Shown here: positions 34,681 to 45,819 of the stretch, piece after piece
Layout: the number at the start of each line of letters is the position of its first letter
Position numbering within the stretch: position 1 is the stretch's first letter
Origin: Pseudomonadota bacterium
Lineage (GTDB): Bacteria > Pseudomonadota > Gammaproteobacteria > Acidiferrobacterales > Acidiferrobacteraceae
DNA length: 45,819 nucleotides
Direction: 5' to 3'
Assembly (NCBI GenBank): GCA_021816625.1
Contig: JAKAXM010000008.1
Span: 1 to 45,819, forward strand
Notes under the pieces: model-generated
What the model was told of the DNA's origin: nothing
The model's input: the letters and a program-made list of their open reading frames with translations, nothing else
Database searches by the model: none
Position numbers and translations under genes: made by a program

Positions 34681-34723
34681 GACGCAGGCGCGAGGACTTT
34701 ACCAGGGCGCAGCCGCCTGCGTC
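34681..34723. terminator. Hairpin between convergent rmuC and leuA
   Basis: GACGCAGGCG (34681-34690) and CGCCTGCGTC (34714-34723) are perfect 10-bp complements around a 23-base loop, placed between the rmuC stop and the leuA stop. There is no T-tract, but the position between convergent genes suits a bidirectional transcription barrier. Confidence 0.45.
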
Positions 34724-34724
34724 C

Positions 34725-36269
34725 TTACAAGGCCTCGTGGAGCTGCGGATGCGTCCGGTTATTGGGCAAAAGCAGCTTATTGAGGGCGTTCAGATAGGCC
34801 TTGGCCGAGGCTAGGACAATGTCGGTATCGGCGCCATGGCCGTTCACGATGCGGCCTTCGCGTTCGAGCCGCACCGTCACCTCGCCTTGCGCATCGGTCC
34901 CGCTCGTGATGGCATTGACGGCATACAAAGACAAGACCGCACCGCTTGCGACGACCCCCTCGATAGCCCGGAAGGCGGCATCGACCGGGCCACCACCCTC
35001 GGCGTGCGCCTCGTGTTCCTTGTCGTCCCATAAGAGGCGGACATGGGCGCGGGGCTTGGCCGCCGTCCCCGAGCAGGTCTCGAGGGCCGTGAGCTTTATC
35101 GATTCGACGGCCTCCAAGGCCCGCTCGCTCACCAAGGCCTGCAGGTCCTCGTCGAATATCTCGTGCTTCTTGTCGGCCAGATCCTTGAAACGTTCGAAGG
35201 CCTGGTTCAAGGCCGCGTCATCTTTCAAGGTGATGCCGATCTCGGCCAGCCGCGCCCGGAAGGCGTTCCGCCCCGAGTGCTTGCCGAGGACCATACGGTT
35301 GGCCGTCCAGCCGACGTCCTCGGCGCGCATGATCTCGTAGGTCTCGCGATTCTTGATGACCCCGTCTTGATGGATACCGGCCTCGTGCGCAAAGGCGTTG
35401 GCGCCGACGATGGCCTTGTTGGGCTGCACGGCAAAACCCGTGATCGACGAAACCAGGCGACTCGCTGCGACGATGTGCGGGGTTTGGATATGGGTATCGC
35501 AGCCGAAGACATCCTGACGGGTCCGCACCGCCATGACGATCTCCTCTAGGGCGGCATTGCCGGCCCGCTCGCCAAGTCCATTGATCGTGCACTCGACCTG
35601 GCGGGCACCGTGGATCACGGCCGCCAATGAGTTGGCCACCGCCAACCCGAGGTCGTTGTGGCAATGGACCGAGAAGACCGCCCGATCGGCATTGGGCACG
35701 CGGTTACGCAACATGCCGATCAGTTCTCCGAATTGCGCCGGGACGCTATAACCCACGGTATCCGGGATATTGACGGTCCGTGCGCCGGCCTCGATAACGG
35801 CCTCCATCACCCGGCAGAGGAAATCGGGATCCGAGCGTCCAGCATCCTCGGCCGAAAACTCGACATCGTCGGTAAATTGGCGCGCATAGCGGACCGCCGC
35901 CACGGCGTTGGCGAGCACGGCCTCGGGACTCATGCGCAGTTTTTCCCGCATATGGATTGGCGAGGTGGCGATAAAGGTATGGATCCGCGGCGCGCGCGCC
36001 GATTTCAAGGCCTCGGCGGCGCGATCGATGTCCTTGGTAAGCGCCCGCGCGAGCCCGCAGACACGGCTATCGGTCACCGCCTGCGCCACAGCCTGCACGG
36101 CCTTGAAGTCATCGGGGCTTGCGATCGGAAAGCCCGCCTCGATGACGTCGACCCGTAAACGCTCCAGCGCCCGGGCGATCCGCACCTTCTCCTCGCAGGT
36201 CATCGACGCGCCCGGGCTCTGTTCCCCGTCGCGCAAGGTCGTATCGAATACCAGTAGCTGATCAGTCAT
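34725..36269 (-). CDS. leuA: 2-isopropylmalate synthase LeuA
   Basis: A 514-residue enzyme that condenses acetyl-CoA with 2-ketoisovalerate, the first committed step of leucine synthesis. The catalytic TIM barrel opens with [14 protein letters not shown] (residues 9-22), and metal-binding [12 protein letters not shown] (about 200-211) is present. The C-terminal regulatory domain (from about 390) should mediate leucine feedback. It receives its substrate from the ilv pathway encoded just upstream. A 235-base spacer and a plus-strand gene separate it from pssA, so it must have its own promoter, which I could not identify with confidence. Confidence 0.97.
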   Translation of the reverse strand: MTDQLLVFDTTLRDGEQSPGASMTCEEKVRIARALERLRVDVIEAGFPIASPDDFKAVQAVAQAVTDSRVCGLARALTKDIDRAAEALKSARAPRIHTFIATSPIHMREKLRMSPEAVLANAVAAVRYARQFTDDVEFSAEDAGRSDPDFLCRVMEAVIEAGARTVNIPDTVGYSVPAQFGELIGMLRNRVPNADRAVFSVHCHNDLGLAVANSLAAVIHGARQVECTINGLGERAGNAALEEIVMAVRTRQDVFGCDTHIQTPHIVAASRLVSSITGFAVQPNKAIVGANAFAHEAGIHQDGVIKNRETYEIMRAEDVGWTANRMVLGKHSGRNAFRARLAEIGITLKDDAALNQAFERFKDLADKKHEIFDEDLQALVSERALEAVESIKLTALETCSGTAAKPRAHVRLLWDDKEHEAHAEGGGPVDAAFRAIEGVVASGAVLSLYAVNAITSGTDAQGEVTVRLEREGRIVNGHGADTDIVLASAKAYLNALNKLLLPNNRTHPQLHEAL

Positions 36270-36433
36270 CGTATTTCTCGATTACCGTAAGCATGGGTCC
36301 GCCCCAACCGCCGGACTCTAGCCAAAAACCTAGCTTAAGTCTATCAAGAACCGGGCCAACACCCCAGACCCGGGCCGGAAGCTCCGATACCTAAGACCCC
36401 ACGAGGAAGGTCCTAGGCGCGAGGGCACGGCGC

Positions 36434-36462
36434 TTGACGGCCTAGTCCCTGGCCCTTATCGT
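36434..36462 (+). promoter_or_regulatory. Sigma-70-like promoter for the SnoaL-like gene
   Basis: TTGACG (36434-36439) and TATCGT (36457-36462) are spaced 17 bases apart, upstream of the ATG at 36508. The leader would be about 40 bases. Confidence 0.45.
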
Positions 36463-36507
36463 GACCGCTCGGCGCTTCTCCTGCGGACCATTGCGAGGTA
36501 GCGAGTG

Positions 36508-36897
36508 ATGACGAATCCCGATTCCCCCCATCTGCTGCGCCTATTGGAAGAGCGGCTTTTGAACCGCAGGCAGTCGGCGGACGGGCCGGCGCTCGCTACC
36601 TTGCTTGCCGACGACTTCTACGAGATCGGCCGCTCCGGACGCGTCTACGACAAGGCCGAGACCATGGCCCGGCTATCGCGCGAGCGCGACCGGCACCAGA
36701 CACTAAGCGACCTGCAGATCCGTTTTTTAGGGCCAGACGTCGCATTGCTCGTCTATCTGCTACCAGGCCAAGACGACGGCGCCTCGTGGCATAGCTCGTT
36801 GTGGCAGTGCCGCGATGGACGCTGGCAGATCCAGTTTCACCAGGGGACGCCGGCCCCCGAACTAGACGCCACCGAGATCTCCTCGCTACTGCCGTGA
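36508..36897 (+). CDS. SnoaL/NTF2-like (DUF4440-type) protein
   Basis: A 129-residue single-domain protein with the NTF2-like cone-fold pattern: an N-terminal helix, LATLLADDFYEIGRSGRVYDK (about residues 27-47), an internal beta-sheet and a closing WHSSLWQCRDGRWQIQFHQG segment. Such proteins range from small-molecule enzymes to binding proteins, and no substrate can be assigned. GAGGT lies 8 bases before the ATG; an overlapping GTG at 36505 is an alternative start. It is transcribed against the flanking leuA and pssA genes and has its own promoter. Confidence 0.75.
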   Translation: MTNPDSPHLLRLLEERLLNRRQSADGPALATLLADDFYEIGRSGRVYDKAETMARLSRERDRHQTLSDLQIRFLGPDVALLVYLLPGQDDGASWHSSLWQCRDGRWQIQFHQGTPAPELDATEISSLLP

Positions 36898-36937
36898 CGG
36901 GAACCGGGCCGGGGCCTCCCCGCCCTGCCAGCCCAGC

Positions 36938-37732
36938 TTACGGGTGCGGCGATCCCGAATGGGGCGGGCCGTCAGGGGCATTCTCGCTCCCGCGCCGCCG
37001 GTGCAGCGTGCGCCGGTAGCGCCGGACCAGAGAATCCACGGGGCCCGACAGCGCATAACAGAAGAAGAGCCCGAACAAGACCCGCGCGGGATCGAGCGAT
37101 ATCAGAACAAAGATCAAGACGATCGCAAGCACCGCAATGAAGGGAACGCGGCCTTTGAGGTCGATATGCTTGAAGCTATGGTAGCGAATGTTGCTGACCA
37201 TGGCAGCCCCAATCAGGACCGTGATCACTAGGGCCATCCACCGCAAGCCCAAAGACGGGTGCCCGTAGCCCTGCAGAACCCACACAAGACCCGTGACTAC
37301 CGCCGCCGCAGCCGGACTCGGCAGACCATGAAAAGACAAGCGGCGATCGGCGCTCGTTTGCGTATTGAAGCGCGCAAGCCGCAGCGCCGCGGCCGCCGAA
37401 TAGATGAAGGCCGCAAGCCACCCCATTTTGCCAAGCCCGGACAGGGACCACTCATAAATGACCAGCGCCGGGGCCAAACCAAAGGAAACCATGTCCGACA
37501 GGCTGTCGTACTGGGCCCCAAAATCACTCTCGGTATGGGTCCAGCGCGCCACGCGCCCGTCGAGCCCATCCATGACCATAGCGATGAATACGGCGACAGC
37601 CGCATGCCAGAATTCACCCCGCATCGCCTGGACGATCGCATAAAAACCCGCAAAGAGCGCCGCGGTCGTAAAGAGGTTGGGCAAGATATAAATGCCTTTG
37701 CGTTTATCTTCGCGCTTGTCTTCCACGGTCAC
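36938..37732 (-). CDS. pssA: CDP-diacylglycerol-serine O-phosphatidyltransferase PssA
   Basis: A 264-residue integral membrane enzyme making phosphatidylserine from CDP-diacylglycerol and serine. The CDP-alcohol phosphotransferase motif (DG, xx, AR, x8, G, xxx, D, xxx, D) lies at about residues 55-80, within MDGLDGRVARWTHTESDFG and YDSLSDM. The start PNLFTTAALFAGF is the usual first helix. It follows psd by 5 bases, so the two consecutive steps to phosphatidylethanolamine are co-expressed. Confidence 0.95.
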   Translation of the reverse strand: MTVEDKREDKRKGIYILPNLFTTAALFAGFYAIVQAMRGEFWHAAVAVFIAMVMDGLDGRVARWTHTESDFGAQYDSLSDMVSFGLAPALVIYEWSLSGLGKMGWLAAFIYSAAAALRLARFNTQTSADRRLSFHGLPSPAAAAVVTGLVWVLQGYGHPSLGLRWMALVITVLIGAAMVSNIRYHSFKHIDLKGRVPFIAVLAIVLIFVLISLDPARVLFGLFFCYALSGPVDSLVRRYRRTLHRRRGSENAPDGPPHSGSPHP

Positions 37733-37737
37733 ATCCT

Positions 37738-39995
<2,258 letters not shown>

Positions 39996-39996
<1 letters not shown>

Positions 39997-41732
39997 CACG
40001 CCAGTTCGCGATCTGTCGCCAGATGCATCTCGTTGTGGCCAGCTCCTGCGGCGATCATGGGATAGACGTTCTCCGTCTGGTCGGTTATGAAATCAAGAAA
40101 CACGAGACGGTCGCGACGTCCCAAGGCCTCACGCAACGCGGCCTCCACATCCTGGGGCTTGTCGATGCGCAGGCCGGCATGACCATAGCTCTCAGCAAGC
40201 TTCACGAAATCGGGCAGCGCTTCTAGATAGGAGTGGGAATAGCGGCTCTGATAGAAGAACTCCTGCCATTGACGCACCATACCCATATAGCGGTTATTGA
40301 GGTTTATGATCTTGATGGGCAAGTCGTATTGCTTGCAGGTCGACAGCTCCTGTATGCACATCTGTATGCTCGCCTCGCCGGTCACGCAGGCAACAGTGGC
40401 CTCCGGATGGGCGAGCTGCACGCCGATTGCGGCCGGCAGACCAAAGCCCATCGTCCCAAGCCCCCCGGAGTTGATCCAGCGACGGGGTTTGTCGAACTTG
40501 TAGAACTGCGCGGCCCACATCTGATGCTGTCCGACGTCGGATGTGACATAGGCATCGCCCCGTGTGAGCCGGTACAGGGTTTCCAACACGAACTGGGGCT
40601 TTATCACCTCGATATTAGCGCGGTCATAATTAAGGCACTGGCGCGAGCGCCACTCGTCGATCAGGCGCCACCAAGCCGCCAGTGCTGCTTTGTCGGGTGC
40701 AGAATCGGTGGCCTGCAAGGCCGCCAGGAGATCGCGCAGGACGAGGGCCGCCTCCCCCACGATCGGGATCTCGACGGGCACATTCTTCTGAATGGAGGCC
40801 GGATCGACATCGATGTGGATGATGCGCGCATTGGGGCAAAATTTGTCGAGATCGCCGGTCACGCGGTCATCGAAGCGCGCGCCCACAGCGAGCAGCACGT
40901 CGCAATCGTGCATGGCCATATTGGCCTCGTAGGTCCCATGCATGCCCAGCATGCCGACGAATAAGGGGTCCGTGGCGGGAAATCCGCCAAGCCCCATCAG
41001 GGTATTGGTGCAAGGGGCGCCCAAGTAGCGGACGAGCGCCGTCAATTCCGGGGCGGCATTGCCAAGTACGATGCCGCCCCCGGCATAGACCATGGGGCGC
41101 TTGGCGCTCACCAGCAAGGCCGCCGCCTGCCTGATGGCCGCCGGATCGCCCTCGCGTACCGGTTTATAGGAACGCAGCGTCGGATCCTTCGGGAAGACAT
41201 AGGCGGTCTTGTGCGCGGTGATGTCCTTTGGGATGTCGACGACCACGGGGCCGGGCCTGCCGGTGGTGGCCACGTGGAAGGCCTTGCGCATGATGGACGC
41301 CAGGTCACGGACGTCCTTGACCATGAAGTTGTGCTTCACGCAGGGCCGCGTGATGCCGATCGCGTCCACTTCCTGAAAGGCATCGTCACCGATCAGACTC
41401 GTCATCACTTGTCCGGTAAACACGACCAGCGGGACGGAATCCATATAGGCCGTCGCGATGCCCGTTACCGCATTGGTCGCCCCCGGGCCGGAGGTGACGA
41501 GCACGACACCCGGCTTTCCGGTCGAGCGGGCATAGCCGTCGGCGGCATGGGTCGCCCCCTGCTCATGGCGGACCAGGATGTGCTTTACCTCTTCTTGCTT
41601 ATAGAGCGCGTCGTAGATGTGCAGGACCGCGCCCCCTGGATAACCAAAAAGATACTCGACACCCTCGTCACGAAGGCACCGAACGAAAATCTCCGCACCC
41701 GTGAGCTCCACCGCCGTCACCCCGCGATCCAT
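39996..41732 (-). CDS. ilvI: Acetolactate synthase large subunit IlvI
   Basis: A 578-residue ThDP enzyme making acetolactate or acetohydroxybutyrate. The catalytic Glu lies in VRHEQGATHAADGYAR. The ThDP-Mg motif reads GEASIQM and then NLNN, where many homologues have GDGS; Asp-to-Glu here is known in some proteobacterial enzymes and GEA is a further variation. The start is uncertain: ATG 41732 is used, but a GTG at 41711 gives the family-typical MELTGAEI start and has a GGGGTGA upstream. It follows cysS by 127 bases, with a terminator-like structure between, so a separate promoter is expected. Confidence 0.95.
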
Positions 41733-41804
41733 AATCTTATTCGAACCCCTGATTTTCGGATAAGGGGGGGCCACGGTCAAGGCCTAGACGGCAGGCCGGG
41801 ACGA

Positions 41805-41842
41805 AAAAGCGGCCCAAAAGGCCCGAACGTCATTGCGGGCCG
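41805..41842 (-). terminator. Probable cysS terminator with alternative hairpins
   Basis: On the minus strand GGCCCG (41825-41820) can pair with CGGGCC (41841-41836). Alternatively GGGCCG (41815-41810 read on the minus strand) pairs with CGGCCC (41842-41837), and this is followed by CTTTTT. The two stems share a strand and are mutually exclusive. The second has the T-run of an intrinsic terminator. It lies just after cysS and ahead of ilvI. Confidence 0.45.
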
Positions 41843-41859
41843 ACCGGTAGCAGGCCCGC

Positions 41860-43236
41860 TCAGCCCCGCCGCCACACCGTCCCCCCGGGGGTATCCTCGA
41901 GCAGGATGCCGCGCGCCTTCAACTCGTCGCGCAGCGCATCGGAGCGCGCCCATTGGCGGGCGCGGCGGGCCTCATCGCGCTGGGCCACGAGGGCCTCGAT
42001 CTCGGCGTGATCGCCTGCGCCCTGCAGGAAGACCGTCGGTGGCCGCGCCAAGAGCCCGAGCGCCCCTCCGAGACTACGGAGCTCTTGGGCCAAACGTCCG
42101 GCCTCTGCGGGCTCACCGCGCTCCCGGGCACGATGGATGGCATGCGCAAGCTCGAACAACACGGCCAGGGCCCCGGGCGTATTGAAATCATCATCCATGG
42201 CCGCATGAAAGCGGGCATGATGCTCGCTGGGGGCTGCGACCGGGGGGGCGTCTACCGGGGCGTCCTTCAGGGCCTGATAGAGACGCGTCAAGGCCTCCCG
42301 GCACTGCGCAAGCGCATCCTCGTCGTAGTTCAAAGGGCTACGGTAATGGCTCGCGAGCAGGAAGTAGCGCAACACCTCGCCGTCGTGGGCGGCAAGGAGA
42401 TCGCGCAGCGTGTGGAAATTCCCGAGCGACTTCGCCATCTTCTCGCCATTGAGACGGACGAAACCCACATGCATCCAGGTATTGGCAAAGGGCTCCTCGT
42501 TGGCCGCCTCGCTTTGCGCGATCTCGTTTTCATGGTGCGGGAAGGTGAGATCGAGGCCGCCTCCATGAATATCGAAATGGTTGCCGAGGCAGTGGGAGGC
42601 CATGGCCGAGCACTCGATGTGCCAACCCGGGCGGCCCGCCCCGAAACGCGAGGCCCAGGCAGGCTCCGCCGGCCGTGCCGATTTCCATAACACGAAATCC
42701 AAAGGATCGTCCTTGGCCTCATCGGCCTCGACCCGCGCGCCGACCTTGAGATCGTCGAGCGTGCGGCCCGACAGGCGCCCGTAACGGGGAAATCGGCGCA
42801 CTCCGTAGTATACGTCACCGTTATCCGCCTGATAGGCATAGCCTTTGTCCACCAGCCTGCCGATCATGGCGGTCATGTGATCTATGTGGTCCGTGGCGCG
42901 CGGCTCGTAGTCGGGAGGCCCCACCAAAAGCGCGCCTGCATCCTCGGTCATCGCCGCGATATAGCGATCGGTCAAGGCCTTCAGATCCTCGCCGTTTTCC
43001 TGGGCGCGTTTTATGATCTTGTCGTCGATATCGGTGATATTGCGGACATAGGTCACCCGGTAACCCAGGTGCCGCAGATAGCGCACGACCGTGTCGAAGA
43101 CGACGAATACACGGCCATGCCCGAGGTGGCAGCGGTCGTAGACCGTAACGCCGCAAACGTAGAGCCGCACATGGCCCGGTTCGAGCGGCGCCAGAACATC
43201 CTTGGCCCGCGTCAAGGTGTTATAAATCTTAAGCAT
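41860..43236 (-). CDS. cysS: Cysteinyl-tRNA synthetase
   Basis: A 458-residue class I synthetase. The HIGH-type motif is in [10 protein letters not shown] (about residues 35-44) and the KMSKS-type loop reads KMAKSLGN (about 267-274). The zinc-site cysteine in CGVTVYD and the [13 protein letters not shown] segment are present. It shares 8 bases with gltX upstream, so the two synthetases are co-translated. The cysS/ppiB neighbourhood is also found in E. coli, where the two genes are divergent. Confidence 0.96.
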   Translation of the reverse strand: MLKIYNTLTRAKDVLAPLEPGHVRLYVCGVTVYDRCHLGHGRVFVVFDTVVRYLRHLGYRVTYVRNITDIDDKIIKRAQENGEDLKALTDRYIAAMTEDAGALLVGPPDYEPRATDHIDHMTAMIGRLVDKGYAYQADNGDVYYGVRRFPRYGRLSGRTLDDLKVGARVEADEAKDDPLDFVLWKSARPAEPAWASRFGAGRPGWHIECSAMASHCLGNHFDIHGGGLDLTFPHHENEIAQSEAANEEPFANTWMHVGFVRLNGEKMAKSLGNFHTLRDLLAAHDGEVLRYFLLASHYRSPLNYDEDALAQCREALTRLYQALKDAPVDAPPVAAPSEHHARFHAAMDDDFNTPGALAVLFELAHAIHRARERGEPAEAGRLAQELRSLGGALGLLARPPTVFLQGAGDHAEIEALVAQRDEARRARQWARSDALRDELKARGILLEDTPGGTVWRRG

Positions 43237-44605
43237 CGTTGGCCCCGAATCGCATCAAGCGCCGCACGACGAGCGCGCGCGGCATAAGACTCAATATGTC
43301 CTTCAATTCGGGCCCGGACAGGCACCCGGTAAGACCCGCCCGCAAGCCGTGAAAGAGCCGACGGCCGCCATAACCCGCGCCCTTCAAGGCTGCGGGCAAT
43401 TCCGGCGCCTCCCCTCCGGCGGCGAGAAAGGCGGCCGCCCTGGCAAAAAACTCGTGCCCCGCCTCTGCGACCGCCGCCTGCGCCGGTCCATCGAGCGCTG
43501 GGTCCGGCCCATAGAGGATGTCGGCCCATCGCGCCAGATCCGCCGGAAACAAGGCGTTGGGGCGCGCGGCCGCGAGAAAGCGGTCGATATCGACCGCCGG
43601 TACTCGCGCGCCGGCCCAGGGCCGCAGGGACGTAAGCGGTGCCTGCGCCATGGCAAGCCGCTGCCAGTGCCGTAATTGTTCGCGATCGAAGTGGGCCGGC
43701 GCATGCCCAATCCGGTGGTAGTCAAAGACCTGCGCGAGCTCAGGTATCGACAAAAGCGCATCCGAATCAACAGTAGCCCCCAGGCGCGCCAGGTAGTTCA
43801 CGATCGCAAGCGGCAGAAAGCCCTCCTCCCGCAAGGCCGCGAGACTGCCCGCCCCGTCGCGCTTCGACAGGGGCGTACCCGACTCGTTCAAGACAAGCGG
43901 GAGATGTCCGTACTGGGGGGGCGCCAAACCAAGCGCGCGTAATAGCAGGATCTGGCGCGCCGTGTTGCTGAGATGGTCTTCGCCGCGCAAGACCACGGTG
44001 ACCCCTGCTAAGGCATCGTCGAGGGCGTTGGCAAAGAAAAACACCGCCGCCCCATTGGCGCGACGCACCACGAAATCCCCGATAAGGCGCGTCTGGATGC
44101 GCTGGGGCCCGCGGACGAGATCGGTAAACACGACCTCGTCTGCCGCCGGCACCCGGAATCGCCACACGGCCGGTTCCCCGGCTGCGAGCCGCGCCTCGGC
44201 GTGCGCAGGCGCGAGCGCGGCGCAGCGGCCGGCATACCGGGGTGGCTCTTGGCGCGCGCGCATGGCCGCGCGCTCCTGCGCAAGCTCCGTTTCCGAACAG
44301 AAACAGGGGTAAATCAGGTCCTCATGCCGCAAGCGATCCAGGTAGTCGTCGTAGATCGCGGTCCGTTCCGATTGCCGCCAAACGGCCTCTTTCTCGAAAT
44401 ACGGCCCAAAGCCAAGCCACGCGAGATCCGCCAACAAGGCGGCCTCGAACTGCGCCCCGCTGCGGTCCTGGTCGGTATCTTCTATGCGGACCAGAAAACG
44501 GCCCGCAGGCAGGGCCGCAAGGAGGCTAAAGAGCGCGGTACGCACGTTGCCGAGATGCAGAAAACCGCTGGGGCTCGGTGCGAATCGGGTGGTCGGCGGA
44601 TTCAT
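43229..44605 (-). CDS. gltX: Glutamyl-tRNA synthetase
   Basis: A 458-residue class I synthetase. The HIGH region is [17 protein letters not shown] (about residues 8-24) and the KMSKS-type loop is PLSKRDGAG. The N-terminus carries HLGN where most GluRS have HxGG, a feature of the GluRS2 group in organisms with two copies; in Acidithiobacillus one copy charges tRNA-Gln. Cysteines in PCFCSE could be part of a zinc site. I use ATG 44605 ([14 protein letters not shown]); ATG 44626 is an alternative. No ribosome binding site precedes either convincingly. The frame that runs on to 45271 is antisense to ppiB. Confidence 0.93.
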   Translation of the reverse strand: MNPPTTRFAPSPSGFLHLGNVRTALFSLLAALPAGRFLVRIEDTDQDRSGAQFEAALLADLAWLGFGPYFEKEAVWRQSERTAIYDDYLDRLRHEDLIYPCFCSETELAQERAAMRARQEPPRYAGRCAALAPAHAEARLAAGEPAVWRFRVPAADEVVFTDLVRGPQRIQTRLIGDFVVRRANGAAVFFFANALDDALAGVTVVLRGEDHLSNTARQILLLRALGLAPPQYGHLPLVLNESGTPLSKRDGAGSLAALREEGFLPLAIVNYLARLGATVDSDALLSIPELAQVFDYHRIGHAPAHFDREQLRHWQRLAMAQAPLTSLRPWAGARVPAVDIDRFLAAARPNALFPADLARWADILYGPDPALDGPAQAAVAEAGHEFFARAAAFLAAGGEAPELPAALKGAGYGGRRLFHGLRAGLTGCLSGPELKDILSLMPRALVVRRLMRFGANDA

Positions 44606-44625
44606 CGGGCTATGATAACGCGTCA

Positions 44626-44654
44626 TTGCCCTGCGCTGCCAAGTCAGCGACAAT
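44626..44654 (+). promoter_or_regulatory. Candidate promoter for ppiB-lpxH
   Basis: TTGCCC (44626-44631) and GACAAT (44649-44654) are 17 bases apart in the 75-base gap divergent from gltX. Each hexamer matches four of six consensus positions, so this is plausible but modest. Confidence 0.3.
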
Positions 44655-44680
44655 GCGCGAAACTTTAAGGAGAGATCGTT

Positions 44681-45172
44681 ATGGTGCATCTTGAGACCAA
44701 CCGCGGCGTCATCGTGCTTGAGTTGAATGCCGAAAAGGCGCCGAAGACCGTCGCCAACTTCCTGGCCTATGCCCGGGAGGGCTTTTTCGATAACACCCTC
44801 TTTCACCGCGTGATCGACGGCTTCATGATCCAGGGCGGCGGCTTCGAGGTCGGTATGCACCAGAAGCCCACGCGCGCCGCCATCGACAACGAGGCCAACA
44901 ACGGGCTGCGCAACGCGCGCGGTACGATCGCCATGGCGCGCACGAGCGATCCGCGCTCGGCGACCAGTCAATTCTTCATCAACGTCGCCGACAACGACTT
45001 CCTTAACTTTACCGCGCCTACACCCACGGGCTGGGGCTATTGCGTGTTCGGCCGCGTGACCGAGGGCATGGACGTCGTCGATGCAATAAAGGGCGTCGCC
45101 ACCGGACAGCGGGCCGGGCATCAGGACGTGCCCGTAAGCGATGTGGTGATCACGAGCGTACGCATCGATTAG
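44681..45172 (+). CDS. ppiB: Peptidyl-prolyl cis-trans isomerase B (cyclophilin)
   Basis: A 163-residue cytoplasmic cyclophilin without a signal peptide. Catalytic features are [13 protein letters not shown] (about residues 46-58), the Gln in SQFFINV (about 98-104) and the GYCVFGRV strand. It catalyses proline isomerisation in folding proteins. AAGGAGAG precedes the ATG at a good distance. lpxH follows after 4 bases. Confidence 0.97.
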   Translation: MVHLETNRGVIVLELNAEKAPKTVANFLAYAREGFFDNTLFHRVIDGFMIQGGGFEVGMHQKPTRAAIDNEANNGLRNARGTIAMARTSDPRSATSQFFINVADNDFLNFTAPTPTGWGYCVFGRVTEGMDVVDAIKGVATGQRAGHQDVPVSDVVITSVRID

Positions 45173-45176
45173 GCCG

Positions 45177-45819
45177 GTGAAAGCTACCGCCTTTATCGCC
45201 GACCTCCACCTCACGGCCGAGCGCCCGGTCGCGATCGCGCTATTCCGGGAGCTTTTAAAGAGCGCCGCCACGGCAGTCGACCACCTCTACATCCTCGGGG
45301 ATCTCTTCGAGTACTGGGTGGGGGACGATGGCGCAGACGAGGCGGAGTTCGCACCGGTCATAGCGGCCCTGGCCGAGGCTAGGCGCGGCGGGCTTGCGAT
45401 CGATGTCCTGCACGGCAACCGCGACTTCTTGCTGGGTCCTGGTTTTAGCGCGGCAACCGGCTGCCGGATCCTCGCGGACCCGGTCGTGATCGACCTATTT
45501 GGGGTTGCGACCGTGATCAGCCACGGCGACGCCCTCTGCACTGACGACCACGAATACCAAAAGCTCCGGACCCAATTCCGCGATGCGCGCTGGCAAGCGC
45601 AGGTCCTACAACGGCCGCTCGCCGAACGGGTGGCCATGGCGCGGGCACTGCGCGCGGCGAGCGGCCGGGCGACGCCTGCCAAGGATGCGACGGTCCTCGA
45701 CGTGAATGCCGTGGCGGTCACGGCCTTGCTCGACCGCTTCGGGGTGCGCCGCTTGATCCACGGCCACACCCACCGGCCGGGGACCTATGCCGCAGACAGC
45801 GCCGCGGGACCCGCGACCC
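45177..45819 (+). CDS. lpxH: UDP-2,3-diacylglucosamine hydrolase LpxH (3' partial)
   Basis: The frame opens with GTG 45177, 4 bases after ppiB, and runs to the window end without a stop (about 214 codons visible). Calcineurin-like metallophosphatase motifs appear in order: FIADLHL (about residues 6-12), ILGDLFEYWVGDD (about 39-51), HGNRDFL, SHGDALCTDD and HGHTHRP. This is the complete ligand set for the two-metal site of LpxH, which makes lipid X in lipid A synthesis. The ppiB-lpxH order matches E. coli. The remaining C-terminus lies beyond the window. Confidence 0.93.
   Translation, partial: MKATAFIADLHLTAERPVAIALFRELLKSAATAVDHLYILGDLFEYWVGDDGADEAEFAPVIAALAEARRGGLAIDVLHGNRDFLLGPGFSAATGCRILADPVVIDLFGVATVISHGDALCTDDHEYQKLRTQFRDARWQAQVLQRPLAERVAMARALRAASGRATPAKDATVLDVNAVAVTALLDRFGVRRLIHGHTHRPGTYAADSAAGPAT

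Overview
The window is a gene-dense, high-GC stretch of chromosome from a Gammaproteobacterium. The evidence is LptF/LptG divergent from pepA-holC-valS, a System I cytochrome c maturation operon, an ilvIHC-psd-pssA block near leuA, and ppiB-lpxH beside cysS. A DsrC/TusE-like protein, an exported DsrE-like protein and a full cytochrome c maturation set would suit a sulfur- or iron-oxidising chemolithotroph of the Acidiferrobacter type, but that is inference. I found no rRNA, tRNA, CRISPR array, insertion sequence or phage gene. Many neighbours overlap by 1-4 bases (ATGA, GTGA, TGATG), so translational coupling is the rule.

Layout. 1-3.6 kb (+): molybdenum hydroxylase large subunit (5' end outside the window), XdhC and MocA. 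3.7-4.5 kb (+): exported DsrE-like protein. 4.5-11.6 kb (-): ccmFHIABCDEG followed by a mercury-type MerR. 11.9-14.5 kb: RDD membrane protein, convergent with and overlapping lptF-lptG. 14.6-20.8 kb (+): pepA-holC-small protein-valS, then fluC-DUF190-fluC. 20.8-22.4 kb (-): rimI, family-4 uracil-DNA glycosylase, and a DsrC/TusE-like protein whose C-terminal cysteine is tryptophan. 22.6-24 kb (+): GIY-YIG protein and a GAF-LuxR hybrid regulator. 24-29.6 kb (-): the SOS mutagenesis cassette lexA-imuA-imuB-dnaE2 with a consensus LexA box. 30-34.7 kb (+): DGQHR protein, SWIM zinc-finger protein and RmuC. 34.7-44.6 kb (-): leuA, pssA, psd, ilvC, ilvH, ilvI, cysS, gltX, interrupted by one plus-strand SnoaL-like gene. 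44.7 kb to the end (+): ppiB and lpxH, which runs off the window.

The least ordinary part is 21.3-34.7 kb, where most genes concern DNA damage or DNA ends: uracil glycosylase, GIY-YIG, LexA-controlled mutasome, a DndB-like DGQHR protein, a SWIM protein and RmuC. The DGQHR-SWIM-RmuC trio next to the mutasome is the best candidate for an undescribed functional association. A 400-base gap between lexA and the DGQHR gene holds a strong intrinsic terminator read toward lexA and several hairpins, with no annotated gene on that strand to terminate. Other second-look items are the Cys-to-Trp DsrC paralogue, the GAF-LuxR fusion, and a LexA box that abuts the lexA start codon and leaves no ribosome binding site.
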